DNA from: Dipteris shenzhenensis
Taxonomy: Eukaryota; Polypodiophyta; Polypodiopsida; Gleicheniales
Reading direction: 5' to 3' (one strand)
Length of the DNA stretch: 64,000 bases
Assembly (NCBI GenBank): GCA_047967505.1
Contig: CM106540.1
Both the position numbers and the translations under genes were made by a program. The notes beneath the pieces were generated by a model. It did not search any database. It saw only the letters and a program-made list of their open reading frames with translations, and was not told the DNA's origin. Position 1 is the stretch's first letter. The number at the start of each line of letters is the position of its first letter. Shown here piece by piece: positions 11,401 to 24,136 of this stretch.

Positions 11401-14400
11401 AGCGAGAGAAGGCGAGAGTAGCGAGGGATTTTGTAACTTAAGAATAGTGTTCAGTACTTTGAGGAAAGCCAGTATTTATGTAAATAAGAAGAAAACTATA
11501 CTGTGTATGGTTAGACTTGAATATTTCAGATTCATAATTACTCCTGAGGGGATAGAAATGGATCCAAAGAAAGTGGTTTTGATACTGACTTGGCCAATCC
11601 CTCAGAGTCTGACCGCTTTGCGATCATTCTTCGGATTTGTCCAATTTTATCGAAGGCATATCAAAGGATATTCCGAAATAGTATCGGCATTGACTGATCT
11701 GACCTCAGTTAAAGTACCTTTTATATGGGGACAGAATCAACAAGAAAATTTTAATACCATAAAATAAGCTGTGGTCATAGGACCGGTGTTAAAAATAGTT
11801 GATCCCCAGAAACCGTTGTTCCTTGAAACCGATGCAAGTGGCATTGCGGTAGGAGCGGTTCTCCTTCAAGAGGAAAGGCCAGTAGCCTTTGAAAGCAAGA
11901 AGCTTTCTCCCTCTCAACGAAATTGGCCAACTCATGAATTGGAGTTGTATGATGTTGTCCATGCTTTGAAAACATGGAGACATTATTTGTATGGATCAGA
12001 GTTTTGTGTGGATGTTGATCATGATACTCTGAAACATTTTTGTAAACAACCTGACTTGAGAGGCCGCCAAGCTAGGTGGGCAGAAGTCATGCAGGAGTTT
12101 AACTTGACGATTCGGTACCGAAGAGGAAAAGATAATAAAGTTGCTGATGCGTTCACGCATTATGCATAACATGAGTTTCATCGTATTAGAGAGTGCTCTA
12201 ATGGCCGAGATTAGAGAAACTCAAAAGATGGACGAGTTTGTCCAGAGTCTATGGCCTAAGGCTCATGTGTTAATCGGGGGAAAAGAATGACCTGGCATCC
12301 AGAAAAGGCCAAACATATGCAAGATATGCCATAGAGATGGTATGCTGAAAAGAAATGGCAAGGTAGTAGTACCTAATCAGAATGATCTCAGGCAGAGAGT
12401 CATTCAACAATGCCATGATAGCCCATGTGCGGGACATCTAGGAGTCGAGAAGACATGTGATCTTGTGAAGCGAGATTTCTTTTTGCCAAAGATGAAAAAG
12501 CATATTCATGAATATGTGACACGACGTTTTTCGTGTCAGGTAAGCAAGGCAGAGCGGGTGAAGTCACCCGGACTTTTACAGCCCTTGGAGATACCACTAA
12601 GTAAGTGGGAGAGCATTTCCATGGACTTTATTGTAGGGCTGCCTACGACACAAAGTGGATATGATTCTATCCTTGTGGTGGTTGATCGTCTTACCAAGAT
12701 GGCTCACTTCATTTCAGCTAGAGAATCTGTTAGTGTCCCGCAAGTGGCGGATTTGTTTATTAGACATATATTTCGTTTGCATGGATTACCCAAATCCATA
12801 GTGTCAGACAAAGATGTCAAATTTACCGGTCATTTTTGGACTGCGGTATTTGAAACACCAAGGACTGAGTTGGGAATGAGTAGTGGGGATCATCAAGAAA
12901 CGGATGGTCAGACAGAAGGAATCAACCAAATTTTAGAGGATATGCTTAGAGCATATGTGTCATTGAGAAAACATACATGGGACAAGTGGTTGCCATTGTT
13001 AGAGTTTGCCTACAATGATAGAAAACATTCCTCTACGGGGTTCAGTCCGTTTGAGCTGAACTATGGTTATAGGCCAGCGAATCCAACTATAGTTGGACTA
13101 CCTCAGAAAGTGCCTAGTGCCGCGAACTTTGTGGTTCAGATGCGGGAGATGCTAGCACTTGCGAGAGCTAACATTCGCCAAGCTATGGATAGAGCTAAGG
13201 CGTATGCGGATGAAAACCGATCCGCTAGAGAATTTAAGGAAGGAGAAAAAAGTTTTCCTTCGCACTCTAAGTCTTTGACTGCAGGAGAGTGTGCTAAGTT
13301 ATCACCTCGATATTGTGGGTCTTGGTTAATTTTAAAAAGAATAGGCAAGGTAGCCTATAAATTAGAATTACCACCGGGGTGTAAGGTGCACCCAGTGTTT
13401 CATGTTTCTCACTCACTAGCCGAAGGTGTTGTTTTTTTCAGGAGATAGAGGATAATGCAAGACGCAAACCAACAAGAATCCTGGACCGAGGAACAATGCA
13501 AGTGCGCAATCGGAAGATACCCACGGTGTTGGTTGCATGGCATGGTCTACCTCTATCCGAAGCTACCTGGGAATCCGTATACCAGTTACGGAGAGTGTTC
13601 CCAGATTTCATCATCGAGGACGCTGATGCTTGAAGAGGGAAGGAATGTTATGCTCTAGCCGAGATAGCATGACCTCGGAAAGATCGGTGGGCATTTTCTC
13701 TTAGATGACCGACTTTTGTAATATTTTATGTGCGTAAATAAAATGGTCAAGGGAAGTAACTGCCAAGGTCCTAGGTGAGGGTGTATTGGCATCGACTAGG
13801 TGGTTCTGAGTGCTCAGGCCTAGGTGCACCTAAATATGTAAGAATGCCAAGGGGCAAATGTTTTAATTGTGCCCCAAGAGAGGGGTGAATGGTGTACCAA
13901 GCTAAAGGTCTAAATTGTTGACATGTGGCAGGAGGGAACCATCTAGGGAATTGTGGGCTTGTGGATAAGCATGAAGGAATGAAATTACGTATGTGTGTGT
14001 GCATGCGATCAATGAGACAGGCTGGGAGGAAAAACGGATGCCATCGCTTGTGATACCCGTGAATCGATTCGAGGAAAGTGAGAAAAGAAAAAGGAGCGTA
14101 TCAGCAAGGTTGGTGTTCTCAACCTTTACGTCCCCAATAATAGAGGGAATATGTCGTTTGGTGGAAGGGACTGCTTTCGTGGGTCCCAATTGCAGATTCA
14201 CGGATTATTAGAGGTGACTTCAACATGGTGGAGTTGCCTCTAGACAAAAAATGGGGAAGGGAAGGTGGCGCCCATTCTCTTTAGAGAGCAACTTGGGATG
14301 CTTTTCTTTTTCAGTTCTGCAGTAGAGATGCTTGGATAGAAGATGCCTTCACACTCTGCCTTACTTGCTCCTATTTTCATGGTCAAGTAGGAGACGTCAC

Positions 14401-17400
14401 ATGCCCATCCATGCGTGGACTGATAAATATTATGTGGATGATTGGGCATTAGATAGAGGTGGCTCTGTTTGCATTTCTCAGGTGTTTCCACCCAAGATCA
14501 GTTTCTTGTGGTTTTGATGGTCTTTGAGTCTGCTTGAGAGCCCATTCTGCCAGTATTATGATTTTGGATGCTTTGTATGCAAAGGAGGGCCATACAGAGG
14601 TAGTGTTACAGATTTGGGTTTCTCATATGCAGGACGGGTTGCCTTCTCCTTCACTTGTGGCAGCAGCCCTCTCTGGTATTAGTGATTCTTATACCTCTAT
14701 TGCTACTACCAATAGACATGAGATTTTACCGATGGGAGGTTACTAGGGTGCATTGTGACACACACAGCTCATCATCAAGTGCATTATGTATGGTAATAGT
14801 TTCCTATTTAGGTGATTTTGTCGTTTGCCATGGCCCCATTGTGAGCCTTAGTCCACGGACAAGTCAGGCACGAGCTACGCCCCTAGGGTTAGTCCAAGTC
14901 ACTGGTACCCATTGGAGAATTGTATAGGCTAGTTAGGTTCAGGTCTAGGCTAGATACGTCTAGGCAGGCAGGTCAAATAGCCAGCCTGGCTGACCCAACC
15001 AGGCTAGACCAGGTTGGCCCAGTTGGGCTGATCAGGTCGGTCTGTCGGCTGGTCGTTTGGCCAACCAGTTCGGCTGGTCTTTTGACTAGGTGAGCCAGTC
15101 ATATGACCCATTCGGCTGACCAGGCCCTATAAAAGGGGCCTCAGCCCCCCCATTCTCGCACTCAGTTCCTGGCTTTGCCCTCCTGCTGTTCCAGCCCTAC
15201 TCCTTGCCCCAAAATCAGCTCCAAACTTTCTCCAATCCAGACAGTCATCCACACAGTAGAGGCACATCTTGGACAGCGGCAAGTGGAGGCATTTTCCGGA
15301 CTGTTTCAGCAGCCTTTTCTTAGTTCTCTCATTCTCTCTCAGTTCATTTACATTCTTGGCTCATCTCATTCTCATTCTCTCTCTCATGTAGACACCTGCA
15401 TGCCCGTGGACAGCACAAGCCTGATGCTCAGCCTTGTAGAGTGGTCTACATTGATGGTGTGGTCAACATTGAGGCCTGGATCATTGGCTAAAGCTATTTT
15501 TCAGGTTTTTGGGCTTGGTCTAGTATTCCAAAGTCTCTCTTCCGGGCTGCAAATCCCTTTCTCCCTTGAAGAGTGTGTTTGAGCATTGTATTTTCACTTC
15601 TCCAAGTTAAGCAAATTCTCCTACACGTTGTAGGAGGGGGGCCGTCAATGGATACAGGGATCCAATCGGTTGTCGGCTCCTTTCTCTCTCTACTATTCTC
15701 TCTCTTCCCCCTACTGCACTCTCTGTTGTGTACATTGAAGATGACTCGCTAAAGGTTTAAAGAAGTTCTTGTTGTGTGTTTTCCACGATTCATGTTGCAG
15801 GCTGATTTCAGTTCACTCTTATTTAGAGAGGTGTCTTGGTCAGATATTTGAACTGGTAGGTTGGGGTGGGTATCTCTTCTTCGCCGCAGTTTACTCTTGT
15901 GTTGGAGAGTATCAGGAGAAAACTCCTTTTTAGGTAGGCAACATCGTGCGATGAATTGAAAATTCAAGCTCTCGTTGAGCTACATGTCGCTCCAATTTTA
16001 TATCTCAATGCTAAAACCGTCGTGCTTGCTTTTCGATTGTCTATTACCAACATAAGATCTCTTGTGCTTTACTAAAGATTCTCATCTATCGCCAGCCTCA
16101 TGTGCACTAGGATCTCTTATGCTTTGCTAGTACACGGCCAAAAATTTGCTCCCCCACAATTGTATGCTGCAGGCTGGAAACTACCTCTTACTGTGATTAG
16201 TTTTTCTTGTTCTGATGATTACATGAATCGTCTGCAAGGCAGGATGGTTTTTCTTGCTCCGTCATCCTCTTCCTCTGCTTTCCTCTTGCCTCCTCTCGAT
16301 TTGCTTGCTTTGGAGTTCAGCTACACTTGGCCTAGCATCCAGAGTGGTAGTTGTTAACTAGGTACTACCGACCACAGCCTAGTTTATTCGCTCCTGTTGG
16401 TGCCACTTTAGGGAACGTATTATTCAGCTCAAAAGGCCGATAAGGAATTCCTTTTGGAGTGGACTTGATGGTTTTGCAGATACCAGAGCCAACATGGCTT
16501 GGGAGACCTCGATTCTCCTCACACAAGAAGGGTCCTCAATATCATTGATTGAGCTTTGCAGTGCAGGGCCCTGCTTTGCAAGGTTGTGGTCAAGTCTCCC
16601 TCTTAAATTGCACTTCATATCTTAAAGTGCAGGGCCTTGCTTTGCAAGGTTGTTGCATACAGTCCGAGTATTTGGACCGACAGTGTACACACTATGATGG
16701 CCATTTGGTTGAGCATGCGGGGGTCTTCCTGGGCGGCCTCTTTTAGGAGGTCTATCTTCCTCAGGGAGTGGAGTGGCTCCTCTTGGAGTCCATCACAAGT
16801 TTGAGGTGGCATCTAAGGTTCTTTCCGAATTGGTACATAGTCTACCAATCAATGAACTACCATCATCATGAGCAATCATACTCTTTGATCTAGGAAGATT
16901 TGCAACTTAGCCACACTACCACTCCTGCAGCCATTTGACTAAAGCTTGTACAAGCCAGCTGCCACATTTTATACAAGCCTTCCATACAAGATTTTTTAGA
17001 AAGGAGAAGATAAACATGTTGCCTCATGTGCCATCACCCCTACGTACCCGTTTGCAACTTAAGAGGGGGAAATCTTCAACATGTACAGAGAAGTTGTTCA
17101 CAGACGATACATATTTCCCCCTCGGGCAGAAAATTGGATATCTTCCGAAGATACATCTTCTTACGGATGAAATTTTGCCAAATTTTCTTCCTTTTGCCAA
17201 ATTCTACTCGTTTATAGAAAATAAAAAACAAAAATAATGTAGCTTCACCCTCTGCTTATGAAGTGCAATCTAAGAGGGGGTGTTGAGGTGGTAAATTGCA
17301 CTATGTGCGTGTAGTGTACAAAGAGTGGTGAAAAGGGAATGTTCTAAAAGTATAGGTGGAGTGTAAATAGACTAAGAGATCATTAGGGTTTGTCTATATA

Positions 17401-20400
17401 ACAATGTAACCTTCTTCATGTTCAATAAGAGAGTGTCCATATTATATAGAGATCTTGGTGTTGTGCAGGCTATACCTATTTCTCTCTTCCTCTCTCACCC
17501 CCTCCACCCTCTTGAACACGGTAGCTGTAGCAACCTGTCAAATCATTATGCAATTTTGCTTCATACACCAACTTTCTCAAAAAGTGCTGCTATTCTAAAG
17601 GATCATTATGCAATTTTGCTTTATACACCAACTTTCTCAAAAAGTGCTGCTATTCTAAAGGATCGCTGAGTTTAAAGCAAATTATTTCCCTCTATGTTCA
17701 ACTCCTCTTCTTAATCAACATCCCACTCTTTTCCCTTCTTTGCACCTTGTTGCTTGTTAAACATCACCAAAATTGACATGACACTTGGATGATCATGCTA
17801 CATGTCCTCCTCATAGCCAACGGATGTCATCACGCTAGAAATTGTGTTTCCCTATTGTGTCGACCTTCTTCCCCTATGTTGGAGAAAGTTTTTGGAACTT
17901 TGGTGGTAGGGGTCAGTTGGCATCTCCCATGTTCGATGAGGTGGCACACTGGACCCATCTTCTTTGCGTTATTGTGCTTTTGGGTCCGCTCTCATTACCT
18001 CTCAAGGCCCTCGAACCTAGGGTGGCGCCAATTGATCAATTCCTTAGCATAAGTCACGAATTTTCACCTCAGCTCTCCTGTTGCAAGTGTCTCTCTTGTG
18101 AGTTAACTTAAATTGGGTTAGGCTGCCGACATTTTCCATGTGTGGTGGATCTCAATTTGTAGTATCAGTACGAGTTTTGGCATTCGATTTGGTTTCGATG
18201 GTAGAGGATCAGTGGAGTGGATGTGTTGGTGAGATTTGGGCCATTAATACGTGAAGGAGGCTTTGTGGTTTGTGCATTCTCAATTCCTTTTGGGATCACC
18301 GTAAAGCTGCACTATTTGTTGTGTTTTTAGAGGATGAGTTTGGACACTTTCTTGGATTCACACACACACACACACACACACTTTTTTTTTTTAGTAAATC
18401 CAGTGCTATATATTTATAATATCAAAACTTTACAAGAGGGAAAGTCTCCAAGATGGAGAGTATTCCACAGATCAGAAGCATAAAAAGAAAAGCTCAATGC
18501 AAGATGCATGTATATCACCCTCATGGCAGGCATCATATAAAGATTGCCGCAATGAGGCTCTAAAGGATTCATATGACTTTTGAAACTGACGGCCCAAATA
18601 TGCCAAATTATGTTCTTCCCAAATTGTCCAAAGAGCCCAATATCTCACCCATGAGAAAAAGAGTGAGTATTGAGATAAAGATGTCTTAAATCTGCCAAAT
18701 AACCAAAAAAGTTTCCCAAATATGTGACTCGGGAAACGGAGGCGAAGATGATCTGAAATTTTCCCCAGGAGGTTCCGAGTAGACTGACATTGCCAAAGTA
18801 GATGAAGGACAGTCTCTGAAGGAGCATGACACCGTAGGCAAGTGGGTGAAGCAATGTGACGTTTAGCAAGTGTGATTCCCACCGACAATGTGCCAGTCAA
18901 ACATCTCCAAAGAAAGAGTCTTTGTTTCAAAGGCATTTTACACCTCCATATTAGTCGGAGATTCTTCCGCCACCATGAAAGAGGCCGCCTGATATGCCAC
19001 AGAGTATTAGCATATTGATGAATCCAAGGGGCAGGTTGAAGAAGCTTGTAGACTTTGATGGAGGTCAAAACAGACAGAGGAATGGGACGAGAGCATGTAG
19101 CAGTGGGGTACAATTTCCAATCCATAAGCCTGTCTATGTCAGCCACAGGGCGAATAGGAAAAGGAAAGGATGCAAGAGATCAGCAATTCTCTTCCAAACC
19201 TGTGGTGCATTCCCAATGCATAAATGGCAGAGGCCTGAGGAAAAGATAAAATATGGCCATTATCATCTACCACGTCATTGATGTATCTGATTCCCAATTT
19301 CATGAGATTATATGCCCTAACCGGTTCCTGTAAAGCAAGTGGAGTGTCAAAGATGGCACTCCAATGAATACTTTCTTTCCGCATTGAGTTTGTCCCCGAA
19401 AGATTATCAGGAGTCCATTTGACTTTTGAAAGCACTTGTTTCCAGTCCAGTATCAGAGCAGTAGAGAAAGGGCATCTAGGAATCTTCCCTACAAATCTCC
19501 CAATGACAACCTACCAATGATCAGTAGTCCAATGGCCATAAGCATTTGTCCTCATGTTGACACACATGGATGCTATCATACAAGTCCATGGCTGTTTTTG
19601 ACAGAAAAAGGTATTGAGCATAGTCGCCTTCCTTGCAAGTACATGATATCTGATATTTAGAACATTAAGTCCTCCATGCATCTTAGGGGAGCACACCATT
19701 TCCATCTTCAGTAGTCTCAATGCTTTCACAGCAGTTTTTGTCTTCCATAACAGCTCCATCGCTTGAGACATAAAAGCTGAGATATCTGTAGAGGACCAAT
19801 GTAGTAAAGGCAAGAAGAACTGAACATAAGACATTACAATAGACTGGACTATTCTGAGCCTAACATGAAGTGGCCAAGTAGAAATTTTCCAATAGTCCAA
19901 TTTATTTTGAAGTCGTTGGAAGATCCATTTTAGCTGCTGCTTCCTGGTGATATGCCATCCTATAGGATATCCCAAATGCCTGACAATCTCTTTGGAATGC
20001 ACTATCTGACCAGGCCAGAGAATAGAATGCCAGTCACATTGTTTCAGTGAAGCAATTTGGATTTGTCAAAATTGATATGCAATCCCGCTGCTAATCCATA
20101 CAATGATAATGTGGCCATAAGCATGCGGACTTCCCGAGGAGAGTTCTGTGGCATAAAAAAGGAATCATCAGCATATGCTTGCGCCAAGAAGGATGCAGCC
20201 CCAGGGATTTTAAGACCAGTCATCTGTCCTGTGCTTGTAAGGTGATCAAGATACATCAGGAGGGGATGAGTCGCAATGGCATAGAAAAGAGCACTAAGGG
20301 GGCAGCCCTGTCTGACTGATCTACCCAATGTCCATGACCGGGATAGATGGCTTCCGAGAATGCACTGAGAAGTAGAGCCAGAATAAAGCCAATAAATTGC

Positions 20401-23400
20401 ATTTGCTATCTTGGGACCAAATCCCAGCTTTGTCATGGTTTGAGAGATAAAATCCCATTGTACAGTATCAAATGCCTTAGAGATATCTACCTGCAATATG
20501 AGCACATCTTGATTCGAGTACTTAGCATATTCAATTGCAGTCAATGCATTGGAGATATTGTCATGAATTTGTCTTCGCGGCACAAATCCATACTGATGAG
20601 GATGAAGGCCCGCATTCAGAGTGCCTTGAAGCCTATATACAATCATTTTGGCAATGAGTTTGTAAACTACAGGCATCAAAGTAATAGGCCTCCAATCTGA
20701 CATATGATCACAAAGATTTTTTTTTGGCACAAGTTTGATGATGCCATGCTTCCAGAAGTGCGGCAATTGATTTTGTTGCCAGGCAACATTGATCATTTGT
20801 AAGAGAACATCTTTCAAATCATCCCAAAAAGAAATATAAAATTCCACCGTAAGACCGTCCCAGCCAGGGGACTTGTATTTGCCGAGATGGGACAAAGCAT
20901 TTTCAAGTTCCGTGTCAGTAAAAGGTCTGTCAAGTAATAGAGCATCATCCATTTTCACTATCCCAGAAACATATTGAAGAATTTCAGTCCTTGCATCAGT
21001 CATTTGATTTGATGGGGATCCAGGGGTAGAGAACAGTGTCTGGAAGTAATTCTGGCATTCATCTTGGAGATCAGAGAAAGAGTGCGTCCAAGATCCATCT
21101 AGTTTCCTGACCCTTAGACATGAGTTTTTCTTTCGAGTGGCATGCAGGCCCTTGAAGAAGGCTTTTGATGAGCAGCCCTTATCCATGAGGGGTTTCATTC
21201 GTGCTCTAATCTGCCATTTGTGCAATTTCCGCTGATCATTGTCAGTCAGTTTAATCCGGGCTTGTGAGAGGGAATCATTTTCTGATTCAGAAAGAGGCCT
21301 TAAATGTGAAAATTCAGTCAGCTGTTGTACTGTCCTTTTTGCCCATTTGACCTCATTCCTCCATGTAGCCATGTGCCATTTTCCATAGTCCCTAATAACA
21401 TTCTGTATATGAGAGACAAAGCTGTCCCAGGCATAAATCATGTCCTCCTGAGCATGCAAAAGCAAGGGATGAATTGCAACTCTGATCATTTGCTGGAAAT
21501 ATTGATGTCGAAAATAAGCCTGATTAACATGCAGTAATCTGCTGGAGAGAATCGGCAAATCATCCAGTGGCATACCAAATTGCAGATTTAACCATAATGG
21601 GGCATGATCTGACAATCCCAATGAGAAATCAATGAGGAGATGAAGGCTGAAATCTGCATATTGTTGTGGAAAGAACAGATACCATCTGTCAAGCCTTGCC
21701 CAGTATGTGGTAAATGCATTATGATGGAAAGTATATCCGGGCACTGACCCTTGTAGAAGAAGCCATAAATCTTCAGCCTGCACGGAGAGAAGCATGCTAT
21801 CCCATTTCTGTCTTTCCGATGAAAGCATATGAGATCGTGAAGTGGTATTATCTCTCAGCAGAGGAGAATTGTTAAAATCTCCACAGATAAATGCATTAGA
21901 TCTCCATGGATATTTGCTTAAAGATTCCCATAGAGAGGCCCTCATGGCAGAAGTCTGGGAGGCATAGACTGATGCAAACTCAATAATGTCTCCATTGACA
22001 TTACATTGTATGACTATCCATCGGCCATTGCTGTCATTGAATGCTAACTGAGGGTCCAGCTCATGTCTGGCCATTATGCATACCCCTGAGTAGGTTGTGG
22101 TACCGGCATAATATATATCATAGCCACCAAAGTGATCATGATGACCAGCCTTAGAGTGTTGATTATGCTCTTGCAAACAAACAATATCTGGCTGCATTTT
22201 ATGTACATAATTCCAGAAAAGCCTCCACTTTGAGACATTGCAGAGGCTCTGTACATTGTATGTAAAACATTTGAGTGTTTGATGCATGAAAGAGATATAT
22301 ACAATGAAGTATAAGTATGAAACAAGATCTTCAAAGAGGCAATGCCTCTGCCTGCATGGGTTGCAGGCTTTCATGATCCATGAAAGATATGGCATTTTCC
22401 CCTTCTTCAGAATCACATATGGGGATACCCTTCTTCAAAACCCCCACCCAATTTTGAAGGACAGGAGCTGAAGTAGAAGCCTGTCCTGGTAAGGGAGAAG
22501 AAGCATCCCATTGCCGAGATTGAAGGGGGCGTGGCTTCAATACAATCACCTTCTTTGGCTGTTGAAAACCATCCCGATCTGTCCCCACAGATTCCTTCAT
22601 CTTCTCCTTTTCTTTTTCTTTCCCTTTTCCAACAAGTGATTGCACCTGATTAACCGGTTTAGCATTCTTTGCTCCATTTCGGGTTGCTGGCTTGACTTGC
22701 AAATTCTCATTCTTTTCCCTTGTCTGAGGTGGCAAGGCATTAGGAGGGGGTTGATGCAAAACTATTGGGCATTCAGAGGCTAGATGCCCAAACTTATGGC
22801 AGGCAAAGCAAGCGCCTGCAAATACACCCCATTTCAAGTCAAAAAACTTTTTCCCCAATTGCACACCCTCAACTTCCACTGCAATGGAAGGAGGAGTGGG
22901 TATGTCAGTGTCCCAGAGGATGCAGAATCTGTTACGATTTCCCATGGGGTGTGGAGGGCAAATGACCTGTCCCAAAGAAGCAGCCAGACCAGGCAATTCT
23001 TCATGCATATAGTCCGGGAAGTTAACAACCTCCACCCATACAGGACAATGATGGCGTATAAGACTTTGGTAATCCTTATTTGGGGACCAAGGCATAGCAT
23101 GTACCATCTGCTTCCCATAAAAGAGGGGAGAAAGCTCAAGGAGCTTTTGCTTGCACAAAGCATCAGATAAATGCACCTCATAAAAGCCTCTGGAGGCAAA
23201 ATATACACCCTCTACAAAGCATCCTCCAAGAATAGACTTGATCCATTGCGCAACATCACTGGCAGCTGGAATTCTTCCTGGAAAGAAAATAATGACCGCA
23301 GTTTGAGATAGCTTCCTGAGAGGATTCACAAGGGAGGGCAATTTCAATTTGTAAGTGACCTCAGGAACTGGTTTGCCCCATTCTTGTCGTGACTGCTGAA

Positions 23401-24084
23401 AGTCATCCTTGAGTGTATCAAACACATATTGAGCTTGCAAAGTGAGCTCATCATCCTGAGATGCAGGTAGAGAAGGACGACGCTTTGCATCTGCAGGTCT
23501 ATCTTTTCTAGCATATGTACAGACATCAGAACCTGAAGCCATGGTTGAGGGATGGCAAAGCAAACAAGAAATGGAGAAAAGACAAAGCACCAGGAGAAGG
23601 TGCAGAAAAGTACGGGGAAGCTGTACGGAAGGCCTATGCAGGTAGGCTGTACAAAAAACTGTACGGAGAACACTGTACGGAAAAACCCCACGAAGAGCAA
23701 CGTACGGAAAGAAACTGTACGGAAAAGTTGTACGGGATTCTGTACGGAGGATCGTACAACTGCGAAAAGAAAGGCTGACAAAGATGTACAAGATTGTACG
23801 AAAGGAGGCGGGGAGGTACAGAAAAGCTGGAAACCCTGACGATGTCACGTCGTACGGAAAGGCGGATGGAGAAGGTAGCAACGTAACGGAGGGACGACGA
23901 GGCTTACAGTCCTGCACAGCAGGAGCGTCCGTACGGCGATCGTACGGACGTACGGACGGGAGGAGAAGACCTAAGGGGGTCGGGTGCCTGCACTCTCCGT
24001 CGCTCTCTCACCGTCGACCTGCCTGTCTCTCTCCGTCGACCTCACACCTCACACACACTCGATCCCACCTCACACACACACACT

Positions 24085-24136
<52 letters not shown>

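Larger units (their letters stand above)
8409..14103 (+). mobile_element. complete nested Ty3/gypsy chromovirus-like retrotransposon
   Basis: 5,695 bp with two 458-bp LTRs, each starting TGTTATGCTC and ending GTATCA. It is flanked by the 5-bp target duplication GCAAG (8404-8408 and 14104-14108). The primer site TGGTATCAGAGC (8869-8880) matches initiator Met-tRNA, and a purine tract (13633-13645) abuts the 3' LTR. The order is gag, reverse transcriptase, RNase H, integrase, chromodomain-like, the Ty3/gypsy order. It sits inside a LINE ORF2, whose reading resumes beyond it. Stops and an RT deletion make it defective. Confidence 0.93.
18381..24000 (-). mobile_element. near full-length L1-type LINE, antisense in intron 2
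   Basis: On the minus strand the order is a 5' leader with a GTACGG-word array, ORF1 with a zinc knuckle, a 43-base spacer, ORF2 with endonuclease, reverse transcriptase and a Cys/His C-terminal region, a 3'UTR and poly(A). Length is about 5.6 kb. Damage in ORF2 is light: one stop plus a frameshift just after the reverse transcriptase palm, and a few further frame changes towards the C-terminus. It is the best-preserved LINE of the window. Its 5' end runs into AC microsatellite DNA, and no target duplication was proven. Confidence 0.9.

Noticed and set aside
22331-23917. LINE ORF1 extended to 528 residues
   Set aside because: The first 125 codons read the GTACGG-rich leader; the Met at 23542 has a good context and starts the conserved protein.
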